Shown: positions 26,988 to 35,301 of the stretch, one piece after another | How the letters are laid out: each line of letters starts with the position of its first letter | Numbering within the stretch: position 1 is the first letter of the stretch | Assembly: GCF_000473245.1 (NCBI RefSeq) | Contig: NC_022524.1 | Location: forward strand, 1,202,501 to 1,266,500 | Source of the DNA: Bacillus infantis NRRL B-14911 | Lineage (GTDB): Bacteria; Bacillota; Bacilli; Bacillales; Cytobacillaceae | Direction: 5' to 3' | DNA: 64,000 nucleotides | Position numbers and translations under genes: made by a program | The notes under the pieces: model-generated | The model's database searches: none | What the model saw: only the letters and a program-made list of their open reading frames with translations | Told to the model about the DNA's origin: nothing

Positions 26988-27407
26988 TTACAGATGGCTG
27001 CTGATGCCTCCAGCAATCTGCTTCAAATCCTCAGGAGAGTATTCATCCTGGTGGGTTTTCCAGACAGCGCCGAAACCGTCGCCTTTTCCATAGCGCGGGA
27101 TGAGATGCAGATGGAAATGGAATACCGACTGTCCTGCTGCTTCGCCATTGTTATTCAATGTATTGAGCCCAATCGGGTCAAATTCTTCTTTGATGGCGCT
27201 GGCGATGGCAGGAACCGACTCATATAGCCGTGCCGCGATTTCGGGAGTCAGCTCGTAAAGATTTTCTTTATGTACTTTCGGGACGACAAGTGTATGGCCT
27301 TTTGTTACCTGACTGATGTCAAGGAAAGCATATACATGTTCATTTTCATAAACTTTCGCTGAGGGAATTTCCCCATTGATGATTTTGCAAAAAATACAAT
27401 CCTGCAT
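26988..27407 (-). CDS. hit: HIT-family nucleotide-binding protein
   Basis: A 139-residue histidine-triad hydrolase. The N-terminus CIFCKIINGEIPS carries a CxxC typical of the PKCI/HINT branch. The catalytic triad HFHLHLIPR is complete. Enzymes of this branch cleave adenosine phosphoramidates or dinucleotides; the physiological substrate is not known. GGGCAGGTG supports the ATG at 27407. It is divergent from the PLC-like gene; in B. subtilis it is the neighbour of ecsA. Confidence 0.93.
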   Translation of the reverse strand: MQDCIFCKIINGEIPSAKVYENEHVYAFLDISQVTKGHTLVVPKVHKENLYELTPEIAARLYESVPAIASAIKEEFDPIGLNTLNNNGEAAGQSVFHFHLHLIPRYGKGDGFGAVWKTHQDEYSPEDLKQIAGGISSHL

Positions 27408-27562
27408 AATGGCACCTGCCCTTTCTTTTTCTCAATATTTTACCATACCAGGGGATGTGAGGAGAAATCATCCGCCAATTTTGCCGGCAAAGGAAAGATT
27501 AAAGGAGAATGAGGGAGGATGGCGAACTTACAAAGTACTGTATATATGGAAGGAGAATCAGG

Positions 27563-28174
27563 GTGGGTTCAAGAATCATGCATCTGCTGGTAGCTGATAT
27601 GGCTGCTGAAAAATTAAAGATTAGGGATAAGGCTTCCTTTTTGCTCGGAGGGATTGCACCTGATGCTGTTTCGCCAAAGGAGCTTTCGCATTTTTACACA
27701 GGGGAGACTGAGGATTTTACTAGGTCGATTGATTATGAAGCTTTCCTTGAAAAGTACCGGCATGCAAGCAATCATGCCTATATCCTTGGATATTATGCGC
27801 ATCTGATTGCCGATGATTTGTGGCTTAAAGGCTTTTATCTGCCATGGCTGAGAAATAGAATGGATCAGGACGAACGGATCTTGAAGCTATACCATGCGGA
27901 TTTTGGGCTCCTTAATGGGAAGCTGCTTGCTGCTTACGGGAGCCGCAGCCTTGCTGCGTTACTGAATGAGAATAGGGGAATGCCTGATTTGGAGGAAGTG
28001 CCGTCCCATGCCGTTAGTGATTTTGTCCCGCATTGCCTTGCTGATATGGAGTACGGTGAGGATGCACTGAATGCGCCGCTAAAGGTGTTCACTTTTGACC
28101 AGATTGCAGGTTATGTGGGAACAGCTGCTGAGCTTGCCTGCCTGAAAATCGAACAGGCTGCCGCCCGGCTTTGA
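27563..28174 (+). CDS. Zinc-dependent phospholipase C/P1-nuclease-like hydrolase
   Basis: A 203-residue protein resembling the zinc-dependent PLC family (PF00882-like). His and Asp candidates for metal ligands are in MHLLVADMAAE, GIAPDA, SHFYTG, NHAYILGYYAHLIADDLW and FVPHCLADM. I start at the GTG at 27563, because AAGGAG ends seven bases upstream. There is no secretion signal, so it is probably cytoplasmic. The substrate is unknown; the family name need not imply lipid cleavage. It is located between hit and ecsA, divergent from hit. Confidence 0.65.
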   Translation: MGSRIMHLLVADMAAEKLKIRDKASFLLGGIAPDAVSPKELSHFYTGETEDFTRSIDYEAFLEKYRHASNHAYILGYYAHLIADDLWLKGFYLPWLRNRMDQDERILKLYHADFGLLNGKLLAAYGSRSLAALLNENRGMPDLEEVPSHAVSDFVPHCLADMEYGEDALNAPLKVFTFDQIAGYVGTAAELACLKIEQAAARL

Positions 28175-28314
28175 GAAGCTGCTGATTTTTTTGCAGACCA
28201 GATGCAGGTTTGCGGGCCAAACATCACAAAGAAAGCAGGACCCGGTGCGGATCCTGCTCCTTCTGAAGGGGAAATCACTTCGCTGAAACGTTCTATTACA
28301 GGTTATTCTCTGCG

Positions 28315-28607
28315 ACAAACACCTCATTTTTTAAAATGGTCAGTGCTTAGTGAGAGATCTGATCCTTGTTCAAGCGTACCATCCCCTTGTTTCTTTATAG
28401 GTTTCACAACTTATAAAGCTGGCTGATGGGTCTTTGATAAACACCTCATTCCAGAAGAATGTCATGTGTTCCAAGTATCTGGTTAATTGGCACTCCTGTG
28501 CAATGCAACCATCCCCTTATAGCAACGCTGGAAGCTTATATTGAATGAAATTGGTCTTTGACAGACACCTCATTTCAATTGATGAAAATCATCTTTCCCC
28601 TTCATAG
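28315..28607. repeat. Degenerate tandem repeat, about 123-bp unit
   Basis: ACACCTCATT recurs at 28319, 28441 and 28565, and CATC-x-CCCCTT-like blocks recur at about 28379, 28509 and 28590. The last two units also share GGTCTTTGA just before ACACCTCATT. The period is 122-124 bp. It fills the 558-bp gap between the PLC-like gene and ecsA; no open frame or clear promoter covers it. Confidence 0.6.
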
Positions 28608-28732
28608 ATTAGAATGCCCATTGAAAGAGGGGATATGCATCCGGATTTAAATTTGTCCCTGCTTCAATCTTTTGCTGGGGCAGCCATTTTGTTAAACTAG
28701 AAGCATCACAATAGATGGAAGGGCGTTTTGGA

Positions 28733-29473
28733 ATGTCTTTGTTGAATATTAGCAATATAACAGGAGGCTATACGAGGAATCCTGTTCTGAAGGATGTTTC
28801 CTTCACTGTGAATGCAAATGAAATCGTCGGCCTGATTGGATTGAATGGAGCAGGCAAAAGTACGACAATCAAGCATGTTATCGGGCTGATGGAGCCGCAT
28901 TCCGGGGAAATCACAATCAATGGATCTCCTTTTCACAAGGATAAGGAGGCATACAGAAGAAAATTCGCGTTTGTCCCCGAAACCCCGATCCTTTATGATG
29001 AACTGACGCTTGAGGAGCATCTGAGAATGACAGCGATGGCTTATGGCCTCGAAGAGAAAGAATATCAGGAAAGAATGCAGGGCCTTCTGAAGGAATTCCG
29101 GATGGAGAAGCGGCTGAAATGGTTCCCGGCCCATTTTTCAAAGGGGATGAAGCAAAAGGTCATGATCATGTGTGCTTTCCTGGTGCAGCCATCACTTTAC
29201 ATAGTTGATGAACCATTTGTCGGGCTGGACCCGCTCGGCATCCAATCGCTACTTGATCTTATGAAGAAGATGAAAGAGGAAGGGGCGGGCATATTGATGT
29301 CGACCCATATCCTGGCTACAGCGGAGCGGTATTGCGACCGTTTTGTCATTCTCCACGAGGGCAAGGTGAGGGCTGCAGGCACACTTTCTGAGCTGCAGCA
29401 GCAATTCTCCATGCCAGGCGCGACACTTGATGATCTATATATACAGCTGACAAAGGAAGAAGATTATGTTTGA
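28733..29473 (+). CDS. ecsA: ABC transporter ATP-binding protein EcsA
   Basis: A 246-residue ATPase. Walker A is GLNGAGKST, the signature FSKGMKQK, Walker B LYIVDEPF, and the switch His is in STHIL. Identity to B. subtilis EcsA is evident through FRMEKRLKWFPAHFSKGMKQKVM (seen in parts). GGAAGGGCG supports the ATG at 28733, giving the family start MSLL. The Ecs transporter affects protein secretion, intramembrane proteolysis by RasP and competence. It overlaps ecsB by 8 bp. Confidence 0.95.
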   Translation: MSLLNISNITGGYTRNPVLKDVSFTVNANEIVGLIGLNGAGKSTTIKHVIGLMEPHSGEITINGSPFHKDKEAYRRKFAFVPETPILYDELTLEEHLRMTAMAYGLEEKEYQERMQGLLKEFRMEKRLKWFPAHFSKGMKQKVMIMCAFLVQPSLYIVDEPFVGLDPLGIQSLLDLMKKMKEEGAGILMSTHILATAERYCDRFVILHEGKVRAAGTLSELQQQFSMPGATLDDLYIQLTKEEDYV

Positions 29474-30677
29474 AGAGGGAAAACTTTGGAAGAACAGATT
29501 CGGGGATGGGCTCAAAGAACTGAGCCGCTATCTCCGCTATATATTGAACGGGCATATTGTCATTGTGCTCGTATTTCTATTCGGGATGGCGGCCTTTTAT
29601 TATCAGGAATGGCTTAAAGGCGTCCCGGAAGATTTTCCTGCGGCTGCGATCATGGCTGTCCTGCTGGGGGTATTGCTGACATACAGCCCTGTTTATACTT
29701 TCTTGACTGAAGCAGATAAAATCTTCCTGTTGCCTGTAGAAAACAGGCTGTCAGGCTATTTTCGCAGGTCGCTGGGTGTCAGCTGGGCCGTGCAGGCCTA
29801 TCTTCTGCTGATGGGCCTCGGCATATTCATGCCAATGTACGCAGTCGTAAACGGGGGAAGCTTTGAGCCGTTTCTCTTCTTTCTGATAGGCTCACTCGCT
29901 GTTAAGCTGCTGAATCTTCTGATCCGCTGGCATGTCCAATATTACGTTGAAAAAAATACAAAGATGATCGATTCTGTTATCAGGTATTGCCTCAATGCAG
30001 CTTTTCTTTATCTTTTATTTTCAAATGCCGGCATCCTGTTCCTGCTCCCAGTACCGGCAGTCCTGCTGGTACTATGGCTGTATTTCAGGAAACAGACTGA
30101 ACCAAAGGGCCTGAAATGGGAATATCTTATTGAACAGGAAGAAAGAAGGATGACATCCTTTTACCGCCTGGCCAATCTTTTTACAGATGTGCCGAAGCTT
30201 AAAGATAGAGTGAAGCGGCGCAAATGGCTGGACTGGCTGGCAAACAGGATCCCATATGGGCAGGATAAGCTGCATGCGCATTTATATATGAGGACCTTCA
30301 TCCGCTCAGGTGATTATTTCGGCCTGTTCATCAGGCTGACAGTAATAGGGGGAGCGGCGCTTTATTTGATATCATTCGGGATGGGGCAGATCCTCCTTGT
30401 GCTGTTATTCCTTTATCTGACGGGGTTTCAGCTGCTGCCGCTCAGGAACCATCATGAGAACAAGCTCTGGATCCAGCTTTACCCTCTGAAGGAAGAGTGG
30501 CGGGAAAAAGCCTTTACTTCACTTCTCTCAGCTGTCCTTTATCTGCAGACCATCATTCTTTCCCTGGTTGTGCTGCTGAAGGGGGACGGGCTGGCCGCGC
30601 TTGCCAGTGCGGCAGCTGGTGCCGTGTTTTCGTGGGTATTTGCGAATATTTACAGCAGAAGGAAATTGAAGAACTGA
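29466..30677 (+). CDS. ecsB: ABC transporter permease EcsB
   Basis: A 403-residue membrane protein. Hydrophobic segments lie at about residues 24-42, 55-72, 100-140, 160-200 (several), 285-325 and 360-395, with a charged cytoplasmic loop around 200-280. The ATG overlaps the ecsA stop, so the two are translationally coupled. It forms the membrane part of the Ecs transporter. The exported substrate is unknown; peptide export has been suggested for the family. Confidence 0.93.
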   Translation: MFEEGKLWKNRFGDGLKELSRYLRYILNGHIVIVLVFLFGMAAFYYQEWLKGVPEDFPAAAIMAVLLGVLLTYSPVYTFLTEADKIFLLPVENRLSGYFRRSLGVSWAVQAYLLLMGLGIFMPMYAVVNGGSFEPFLFFLIGSLAVKLLNLLIRWHVQYYVEKNTKMIDSVIRYCLNAAFLYLLFSNAGILFLLPVPAVLLVLWLYFRKQTEPKGLKWEYLIEQEERRMTSFYRLANLFTDVPKLKDRVKRRKWLDWLANRIPYGQDKLHAHLYMRTFIRSGDYFGLFIRLTVIGGAALYLISFGMGQILLVLLFLYLTGFQLLPLRNHHENKLWIQLYPLKEEWREKAFTSLLSAVLYLQTIILSLVVLLKGDGLAALASAAAGAVFSWVFANIYSRRKLKN

Positions 30678-30680
30678 TTA

Positions 30681-30712
30681 GAAGCCTCCGTTATTTAAAT
30701 GGAGGCTTTTTG
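30681..30712 (+). terminator. Terminator between ecsB and ecsC
   Basis: GAAGCCTCC / GGAGGCTTT stem followed by T. It implies that ecsC is at least partly uncoupled from ecsAB. Confidence 0.85.
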
Positions 30713-30793
30713 CAGCGCCTGAAACCTTTCCGGAAGAAAAACGTAGTATTAAGCACAAACTAAAAGCTGAACGAGAGGAAAGGGTGCAGCCGA

Positions 30794-31504
30794 ATGAATG
30801 AGTATGAACAGATGGTTTCACGGGAGCTGGAGGAGTGGAAGAGGAAGCTGCTGAAGCGTTCCGGAATGCTTAACCGTCTTTCAAAGAAGGCGCAGACAAA
30901 AATCAACAGCTATATCCCGGAGAAAGCACATGCCGTCATTACCGAGGGAATCAAGAATATGGTAAAAGCAACCTTGGCAGGCTCTAATCTGACTACCAGG
31001 AAAAGGCTCGATGCCGGGCTGCGCCTTGAGGAAATGGACGGAAAATTGGCTGAAAAGCTGGCTGCATACCGTAAGACTGCAACCATTGAAGGAGCCGGCA
31101 CAGGCGCAGGCGGCATCCTATTAGGGCTTGCCGACTTCCCGCTGCTGCTTTCAATCAAAATGAAATTCCTTTTTGAAGCTTCAGCCATTTATGGCTATGA
31201 TCCCGGAGAATATGAGGAGCGCCTTTTTATCCTGCATGTGTTTCAGCTTGCGTTTTCAAGTGATGAGAAAAGGCGGGAAACATTGGCTGTCATTGAGAAT
31301 TGGGATGAGAAAGTGAAAGAGCTGAAGGATATGGAATGGCGCGGGTTCCAGCAGGAGTACCGTGATTATATAGACTTTGCCAAAATGCTGCAGCTGCTCC
31401 CGGGCATAGGGGCGGTTGCGGGGGCTTATGCGAATTATAATCTGCTTGACCAGCTGGGAGAGACAGCAAGGAATGCCTACAGGCTCCGGTTTCTAAAAAA
31501 ATAA
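30794..31504 (+). CDS. ecsC: EcsC protein
   Basis: A 236-residue protein of the EcsC family, the same length as in B. subtilis. An N-terminal charged helical region is followed by a Gly-rich amphipathic stretch (EGAGTGAGGILLGLADFPLLLSIKMKFLFE) and a second one near the C-terminus (LPGIGAVAGAYANYNLLDQLGE). These suggest peripheral membrane association. It is third in the ecs locus, but its function is not known and it is not required for Ecs activity in B. subtilis. GAAAGG precedes the ATG at 13 bases. Confidence 0.92.
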   Translation: MNEYEQMVSRELEEWKRKLLKRSGMLNRLSKKAQTKINSYIPEKAHAVITEGIKNMVKATLAGSNLTTRKRLDAGLRLEEMDGKLAEKLAAYRKTATIEGAGTGAGGILLGLADFPLLLSIKMKFLFEASAIYGYDPGEYEERLFILHVFQLAFSSDEKRRETLAVIENWDEKVKELKDMEWRGFQQEYRDYIDFAKMLQLLPGIGAVAGAYANYNLLDQLGETARNAYRLRFLKK

Positions 31505-31508
31505 AGGA

Positions 31509-31546
31509 AAAAAAGCATCCTCCGAATCATCGGCGGATGCTTTTTG
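31509..31546. terminator. Bidirectional terminator between ecsC and yhaA
   Basis: AAAAAGCATCC / GGATGCTTTTT with an inner CCG/CGG pair. It serves converging ecsC (+) and yhaA (-). Confidence 0.93.
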
Positions 31547-31547
31547 C

Positions 31548-32747
31548 TTATACGGTGACGTTTTCCTGAAACTCGACTTTGTGGTATTGCAGTGCCGCAG
31601 AACCTAGTGTCTTTGCAGCAATCAGCATTGCCTTTTCATCAATATCGAATCTTGGATGATGGTGCGGGTATGCAGCATCATCGCTGAGAGGCTTCGCTCC
31701 TGTGAAGAAGAATGTGCCTTTTACATGCTGAAGATAATAGGCAAAATCCTCGCCGCCCATTTCCGGTGCTGTTTCAACGACTTCCTTGACCTCAGGAATC
31801 GATCTCGCGCACTCGGCTAGGAAGTTGGTTTCTTCTTCATGGTTGATGACAGCCGGATAGCCGCGGTGATAAGTATAGCTGTATGTGCTGTCAGCAGTAT
31901 AGCAGGTTCCTTTCACGACTCTTTCCAATTCTTCTTCAATATCGTTCCGCACCTGCTCGCTGAAGGTGCGCACTGTGCCTTCCAATTTAGCTTTATCGGC
32001 AATGACATTGAAGGCATTTTGGGCCGTGAATGATCCGACAGTAACAACGGCTGAGTCAATTGGATCGACCTTCCGGCTGACGATCTGCTGGAGGTTGACG
32101 ACAAGCTGGGAGGCTGTCACAATGGCATCCTTCGTTTTATGAGGCTGCGCTCCGTGTCCGCCCTTTCCTTGTACAGTGATTTCAAAGCGGTCGGCTGCAG
32201 CCATGAAAGGACCGGTCCGGTACTGGATCTTTCCTGTCGGTTCGGAAGCCCATAAGTGGGTGCCGAAAATGGCGTCCACTCCTTCAAGGCAGCCATCCTT
32301 GATCATGGAAACAGCGCCGCCCGGTGCATATTCTTCCGCATGCTGGTGGATCAGGACATACGTCCCTTCCAATTCGGAGCGCAGCTCGTGAAGGACCTTT
32401 GCAAGCACAAGCAGTGTTGCAGTATGGCCATCATGGCCGCAGGCATGCATGACGCCCGGGACGAGCGATTTATAAGGAACATCTTTTTCATCCTGGATTG
32501 GAAGCGCGTCAAAATCGGCACGGAGGGCAATCGTCTTCCCTGGCTTCTCTCCGTAAACCTTGGCTACGACTCCATTCCCGCCGACATTTCCTTTTACTTC
32601 GATTCCCAGCTTTTCATAATATTCTTTTATGTATTTTGCTGTATTTTCTTCCTGAAAGGAAAGTTCAGGATGCTGATGGAGATAGCGGCGGATCGCTGCC
32701 ATTTCTTCATAATAGTCTTCAAGTCTGCTGAATAATGAACTGATCAT
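31548..32747 (-). CDS. yhaA: M20-family amidohydrolase YhaA
   Basis: A 399-residue zinc peptidase-like amidohydrolase (N-acyl-amino-acid or hippurate hydrolase type). Metal motifs include HACGHDGHTA and HQHAEEYAPGG, then TGxHxW-like GTHLWASEP, and GGEDFAYY near the C-terminus. GGAGAG precedes the ATG at 32747; the longer frame upstream is AT-rich. The family removes acyl groups from N-acyl amino acids. The substrate is not defined. It is the neighbour of ecsC, as in B. subtilis. Confidence 0.9.
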   Translation of the reverse strand: MISSLFSRLEDYYEEMAAIRRYLHQHPELSFQEENTAKYIKEYYEKLGIEVKGNVGGNGVVAKVYGEKPGKTIALRADFDALPIQDEKDVPYKSLVPGVMHACGHDGHTATLLVLAKVLHELRSELEGTYVLIHQHAEEYAPGGAVSMIKDGCLEGVDAIFGTHLWASEPTGKIQYRTGPFMAAADRFEITVQGKGGHGAQPHKTKDAIVTASQLVVNLQQIVSRKVDPIDSAVVTVGSFTAQNAFNVIADKAKLEGTVRTFSEQVRNDIEEELERVVKGTCYTADSTYSYTYHRGYPAVINHEEETNFLAECARSIPEVKEVVETAPEMGGEDFAYYLQHVKGTFFFTGAKPLSDDAAYPHHHPRFDIDEKAMLIAAKTLGSAALQYHKVEFQENVTV

Positions 32748-32891
32748 AATAACTCTCCTTTGTGTTTTAATTTTTACTGTTTCGAAAATTATAACATTAT
32801 TTTTATAAATTGCAGGATAATAAGCCTTCAAATTTGAAAAACTTTAGAATAATATTCTAAGAGTGTATGAAAAAGAAGCTGGGGAGATGGT

Positions 32892-33545
32892 ATGGGTTTG
32901 CAGTTAAAACAATCAAAAGCAGCGCTGGCAGCTGTTATAATGGCAGTGGCTGCAGCAGTGCTGATAGGCTATTCAGTATCAGGGGGAGAATCTTTATGGT
33001 TTGACGGAGCTGTCTCATCTGCTGTCACAGGGATTTTTTCGGCCTCTTTCTATCCGCTGTTTGAATTTTTCACCTGGTTTGGCGACAAGCAGGGCATCGG
33101 TTTGGCAGCGCTTATAGTTCTTGCTTGGCTGTGGTTCAAGAAGAGAGACTATCTGGGCATGGCAGTCCTTGTGTTTGCCGTTGCACTCGGGAACGAGGCC
33201 AGCAAGCGGCTGAAGGAGCTGTTCGGCAGAGAGAGGCCGGAGCTGGAGCATATCACTGAGGTGAATAGTCTCAGTTTCCCGAGCGGACATGCGATGGTAG
33301 GGGGCATTTTATATATGCTGACAGCCTATTTTGTCATAAAGGAATTAAAGTCTGCTGGAGCCAGGATGATGGCGGCAGCTGCGTTTGCCCTTTGGATCCT
33401 TTTGATCGGGATCAGCCGCATTGTCCTTCAGGTCCACTATCCGACCGATGTTGCGGGAGGGTATGCTTTTGCTTTTATTTGGGTTTACATATGGGTTATA
33501 TTCTATGTATTTATGAACAGCAGCTTTGGCAGGAAAGTGAATTAA
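32892..33545 (+). CDS. PAP2-family phosphatase
   Basis: A 217-residue membrane phosphatase with six hydrophobic segments. The three PAP2 motifs are intact: KRLKELFGRERP, PSGHAM and SRIVLQVHYPTDVAGG, with the catalytic His residues. Family members dephosphorylate undecaprenyl pyrophosphate or phosphatidylglycerophosphate outside the membrane. GGGGAG lies before the ATG. It is 16 bp ahead of ltaE and probably co-transcribed with it, though no functional link is obvious. Confidence 0.88.
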   Translation: MGLQLKQSKAALAAVIMAVAAAVLIGYSVSGGESLWFDGAVSSAVTGIFSASFYPLFEFFTWFGDKQGIGLAALIVLAWLWFKKRDYLGMAVLVFAVALGNEASKRLKELFGRERPELEHITEVNSLSFPSGHAMVGGILYMLTAYFVIKELKSAGARMMAAAAFALWILLIGISRIVLQVHYPTDVAGGYAFAFIWVYIWVIFYVFMNSSFGRKVN

Positions 33546-33561
33546 GACAGGAGGAATAAGG

Positions 33562-34602
33562 ATGATAGATTTAAGAAGCGATACAGTGACAAAGCCGACA
33601 GAAGAAATGAGGAAGGCTGCTTACGAAGCAGAAGTCGGGGATGATGTCTACGCGGAAGATCCCTCCATCATCAAGCTTGAAGAGTCCGCAGCAGACATAC
33701 TCGGGAAGGAAGCAGCCCTGCTTGTGACAAGCGGTACCCAGGGAAACCAGGCGGCCATCCTGACGCATACAAGACCAGGGAACGAAATTCTCCTAGAGGC
33801 AGAGTCCCATATTTTCTATTACGAATCAGGAGCCGCTTCTGCTTTTGCCGGTGTCCAGACAAGAACGATTGCAGGAAAACGGGGGGAAATGGATCCCGGC
33901 GCAATAGAAGCTGCCATACGGGGGAAAGATCAGCATTTTCCCGAAACCGGCCTGATTTGTCTGGAAAATACACATAATCGTGCTGGAGGGGCTGCTGTGT
34001 CTGTGGAAAATATGGAGGCTATCCATGCAATTGCCCGCAGGCATAAAATTCCTGTCCATATGGATGGAGCAAGGCTGTTCAATGCCGCAGCCGCACTTGA
34101 GAGGCCGGTCACTGATTTCACCCGGCATGCTGATACAGTCCAGGTATGCTTGTCCAAGGGGCTTGGAGCACCAGTCGGGTCAATCCTTGCCGGAAGCAGG
34201 GAATTTATCCAGTCTGCCCGCATCTGGAGGAAAAGACTTGGGGGAGGCATGAGGCAGGCAGGCATCATCGCGGCACCAGGGCTGATTGCACTGACGCAGA
34301 TGAGGCACAGGCTTCACGAAGACCATGAGAACGCCCGGAAGCTTGCTGAGGGGATTCAAAATATAAAAGGCATTAATGTCGTCAACCAGGTAGATACAAA
34401 TATCATAGTTGCAGACGTAAAGGAACTGGGCCTGAGCTCAGAGCAGTTTGTAGAAAGGCTGGAGAAGGAAGGAGTTCGCGCAGTTACTTTCGGGCCATCT
34501 TCGGTGAGGTTCACCACTCATTTCGATGTGTCTGCCAGTGATATAGAAAAGGCGCTGGATGCTGTCAGCAGGACGGCAGCGGGGCATGTGTCTGCGCTGT
34601 AA
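33562..34602 (+). CDS. ltaE: Low-specificity L-threonine aldolase
   Basis: A 346-residue PLP enzyme cleaving L-threonine or allo-threonine to glycine and acetaldehyde. The N-terminal signature IDLRSDTVTKPT, the PLP Lys in VCLSKGLGAPVGS, and ENTHNRAGG with MDGARLFNAA all match the family. GGAGGAATAAGG supports the ATG. It ends at a strong terminator. It is part of an accessory segment absent from this position in B. subtilis. Confidence 0.93.
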   Translation: MIDLRSDTVTKPTEEMRKAAYEAEVGDDVYAEDPSIIKLEESAADILGKEAALLVTSGTQGNQAAILTHTRPGNEILLEAESHIFYYESGAASAFAGVQTRTIAGKRGEMDPGAIEAAIRGKDQHFPETGLICLENTHNRAGGAAVSVENMEAIHAIARRHKIPVHMDGARLFNAAAALERPVTDFTRHADTVQVCLSKGLGAPVGSILAGSREFIQSARIWRKRLGGGMRQAGIIAAPGLIALTQMRHRLHEDHENARKLAEGIQNIKGINVVNQVDTNIIVADVKELGLSSEQFVERLEKEGVRAVTFGPSSVRFTTHFDVSASDIEKALDAVSRTAAGHVSAL

Positions 34603-34621
34603 AATTTGAATTAGCATCAGG

Positions 34622-34658
34622 ACCGGTGTTCTCTGATTAGGGAGGGCACCGGTTTTTA
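34622..34658 (+). terminator. Terminator after ltaE
   Basis: ACCGGTG / CACCGGT (34622-34628, 34647-34653) followed by TTTT. Confidence 0.85.
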
Positions 34659-34674
34659 GTGTTGATTTTGGAAT

Positions 34675-34845
34675 TTATTGTAAGGAGGAAAAATTATAAC
34701 AGTTTTTAGGGAGAATCATTGAGATTTTAGGTAAAATCTTTCGAATTTTATGTAGAATAAAGCAGAATTCAGGCAGAATGACCATATTCGCCGTTTGATA
34801 AAACAGTAATTCATATAGAATCGCCTCTTCTTCACAAAAATTCAT
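34675..34845 (-). CDS. Candidate small ORF with strong ribosome binding site
   Basis: A 56-codon frame starting MNFCEEEAILYELL, hydrophobic and Ile/Lys-rich, with no known motif. The reason to list it is TTAGGAGGAATTCAGC just before the ATG at 34845 on the minus strand, an unusually good initiation site. The base composition is AT-rich and unlike neighbouring genes, and I see no clear promoter or terminator. It could be a remnant or a chance frame. Confidence 0.25.
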   Translation of the reverse strand: MNFCEEEAILYELLFYQTANMVILPEFCFILHKIRKILPKISMILPKNCYNFSSLQ

Positions 34846-34908
34846 GCTGAATTCCTCCTAATCTATCCCAGCAAAACCAAAACAGCTGAAATCTAATAAA
34901 ATACAGGT

Positions 34909-34937
34909 TTGACATCGTACATTTCACTGTATATAAT
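34909..34937 (+). promoter_or_regulatory. Consensus sigma-A promoter of proS
   Basis: A perfect TTGACA (34909-34914) and TATAAT (34932-34937) with 17-bp spacing and TG upstream of the -10. Confidence 0.93.
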
Positions 34938-34943
34938 ACTGAA

Positions 34944-35178
34944 AAATAACTGAAACAATGAAGGGGATCAGTAAACAGTCTATGTCTATCCAAGAGAGGG
35001 AGCCGGCGGTGGGAGGCTTCTATAGACAGCTGCCGAACCTGCCCCGGAGTTCGCTGCCGGATACTTGAAGGCAGCAGCGGCACATGCCGTTATCATGAAG
35101 AGAGTATAAAGCCTTGCTTTATAAATTAGGGTGGTACCGCCATGATCTGGTCCCTATTTTATAAATCGGGGCTTTTTT
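34944..35178 (+). ncRNA. T-box riboswitch of proS, proline CCU specifier
   Basis: The T-box sequence AGGGTGGTACCGC is at 35128-35140. Stem I starts near CAAGAGAGGGAGCC. The specifier region reads GAACCT at 35035-35040, giving codon CCU for proline, which fits the gene downstream. Uncharged tRNA-Pro would pair with it and prevent the terminator at 35149. Confidence 0.93.
35149..35178 (+). terminator. T-box terminator of proS
   Basis: GGTCCC pairs with GGGGCT (wobbles included) and is followed by TTTTTT. The left arm overlaps the antiterminator region after the T-box sequence. Confidence 0.8.
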
Positions 35179-35301
35179 ATTTTTCCAGCAGAATGCCGGC
35201 GCTTCTGCACTCTTCAAGAAGCTTCAGCAGCTCTTTCCCTGGCCGGGATGAGAGCTGATGCGTTTATCGTTTCACACTTAATCAGAATATGGGGTGCAAT
35301 C

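Noticed and set aside
28202-28426. 74-codon frame within the degenerate repeat region
   Set aside because: It has no ribosome binding site, crosses a repeat unit boundary and is not preserved in the other units.
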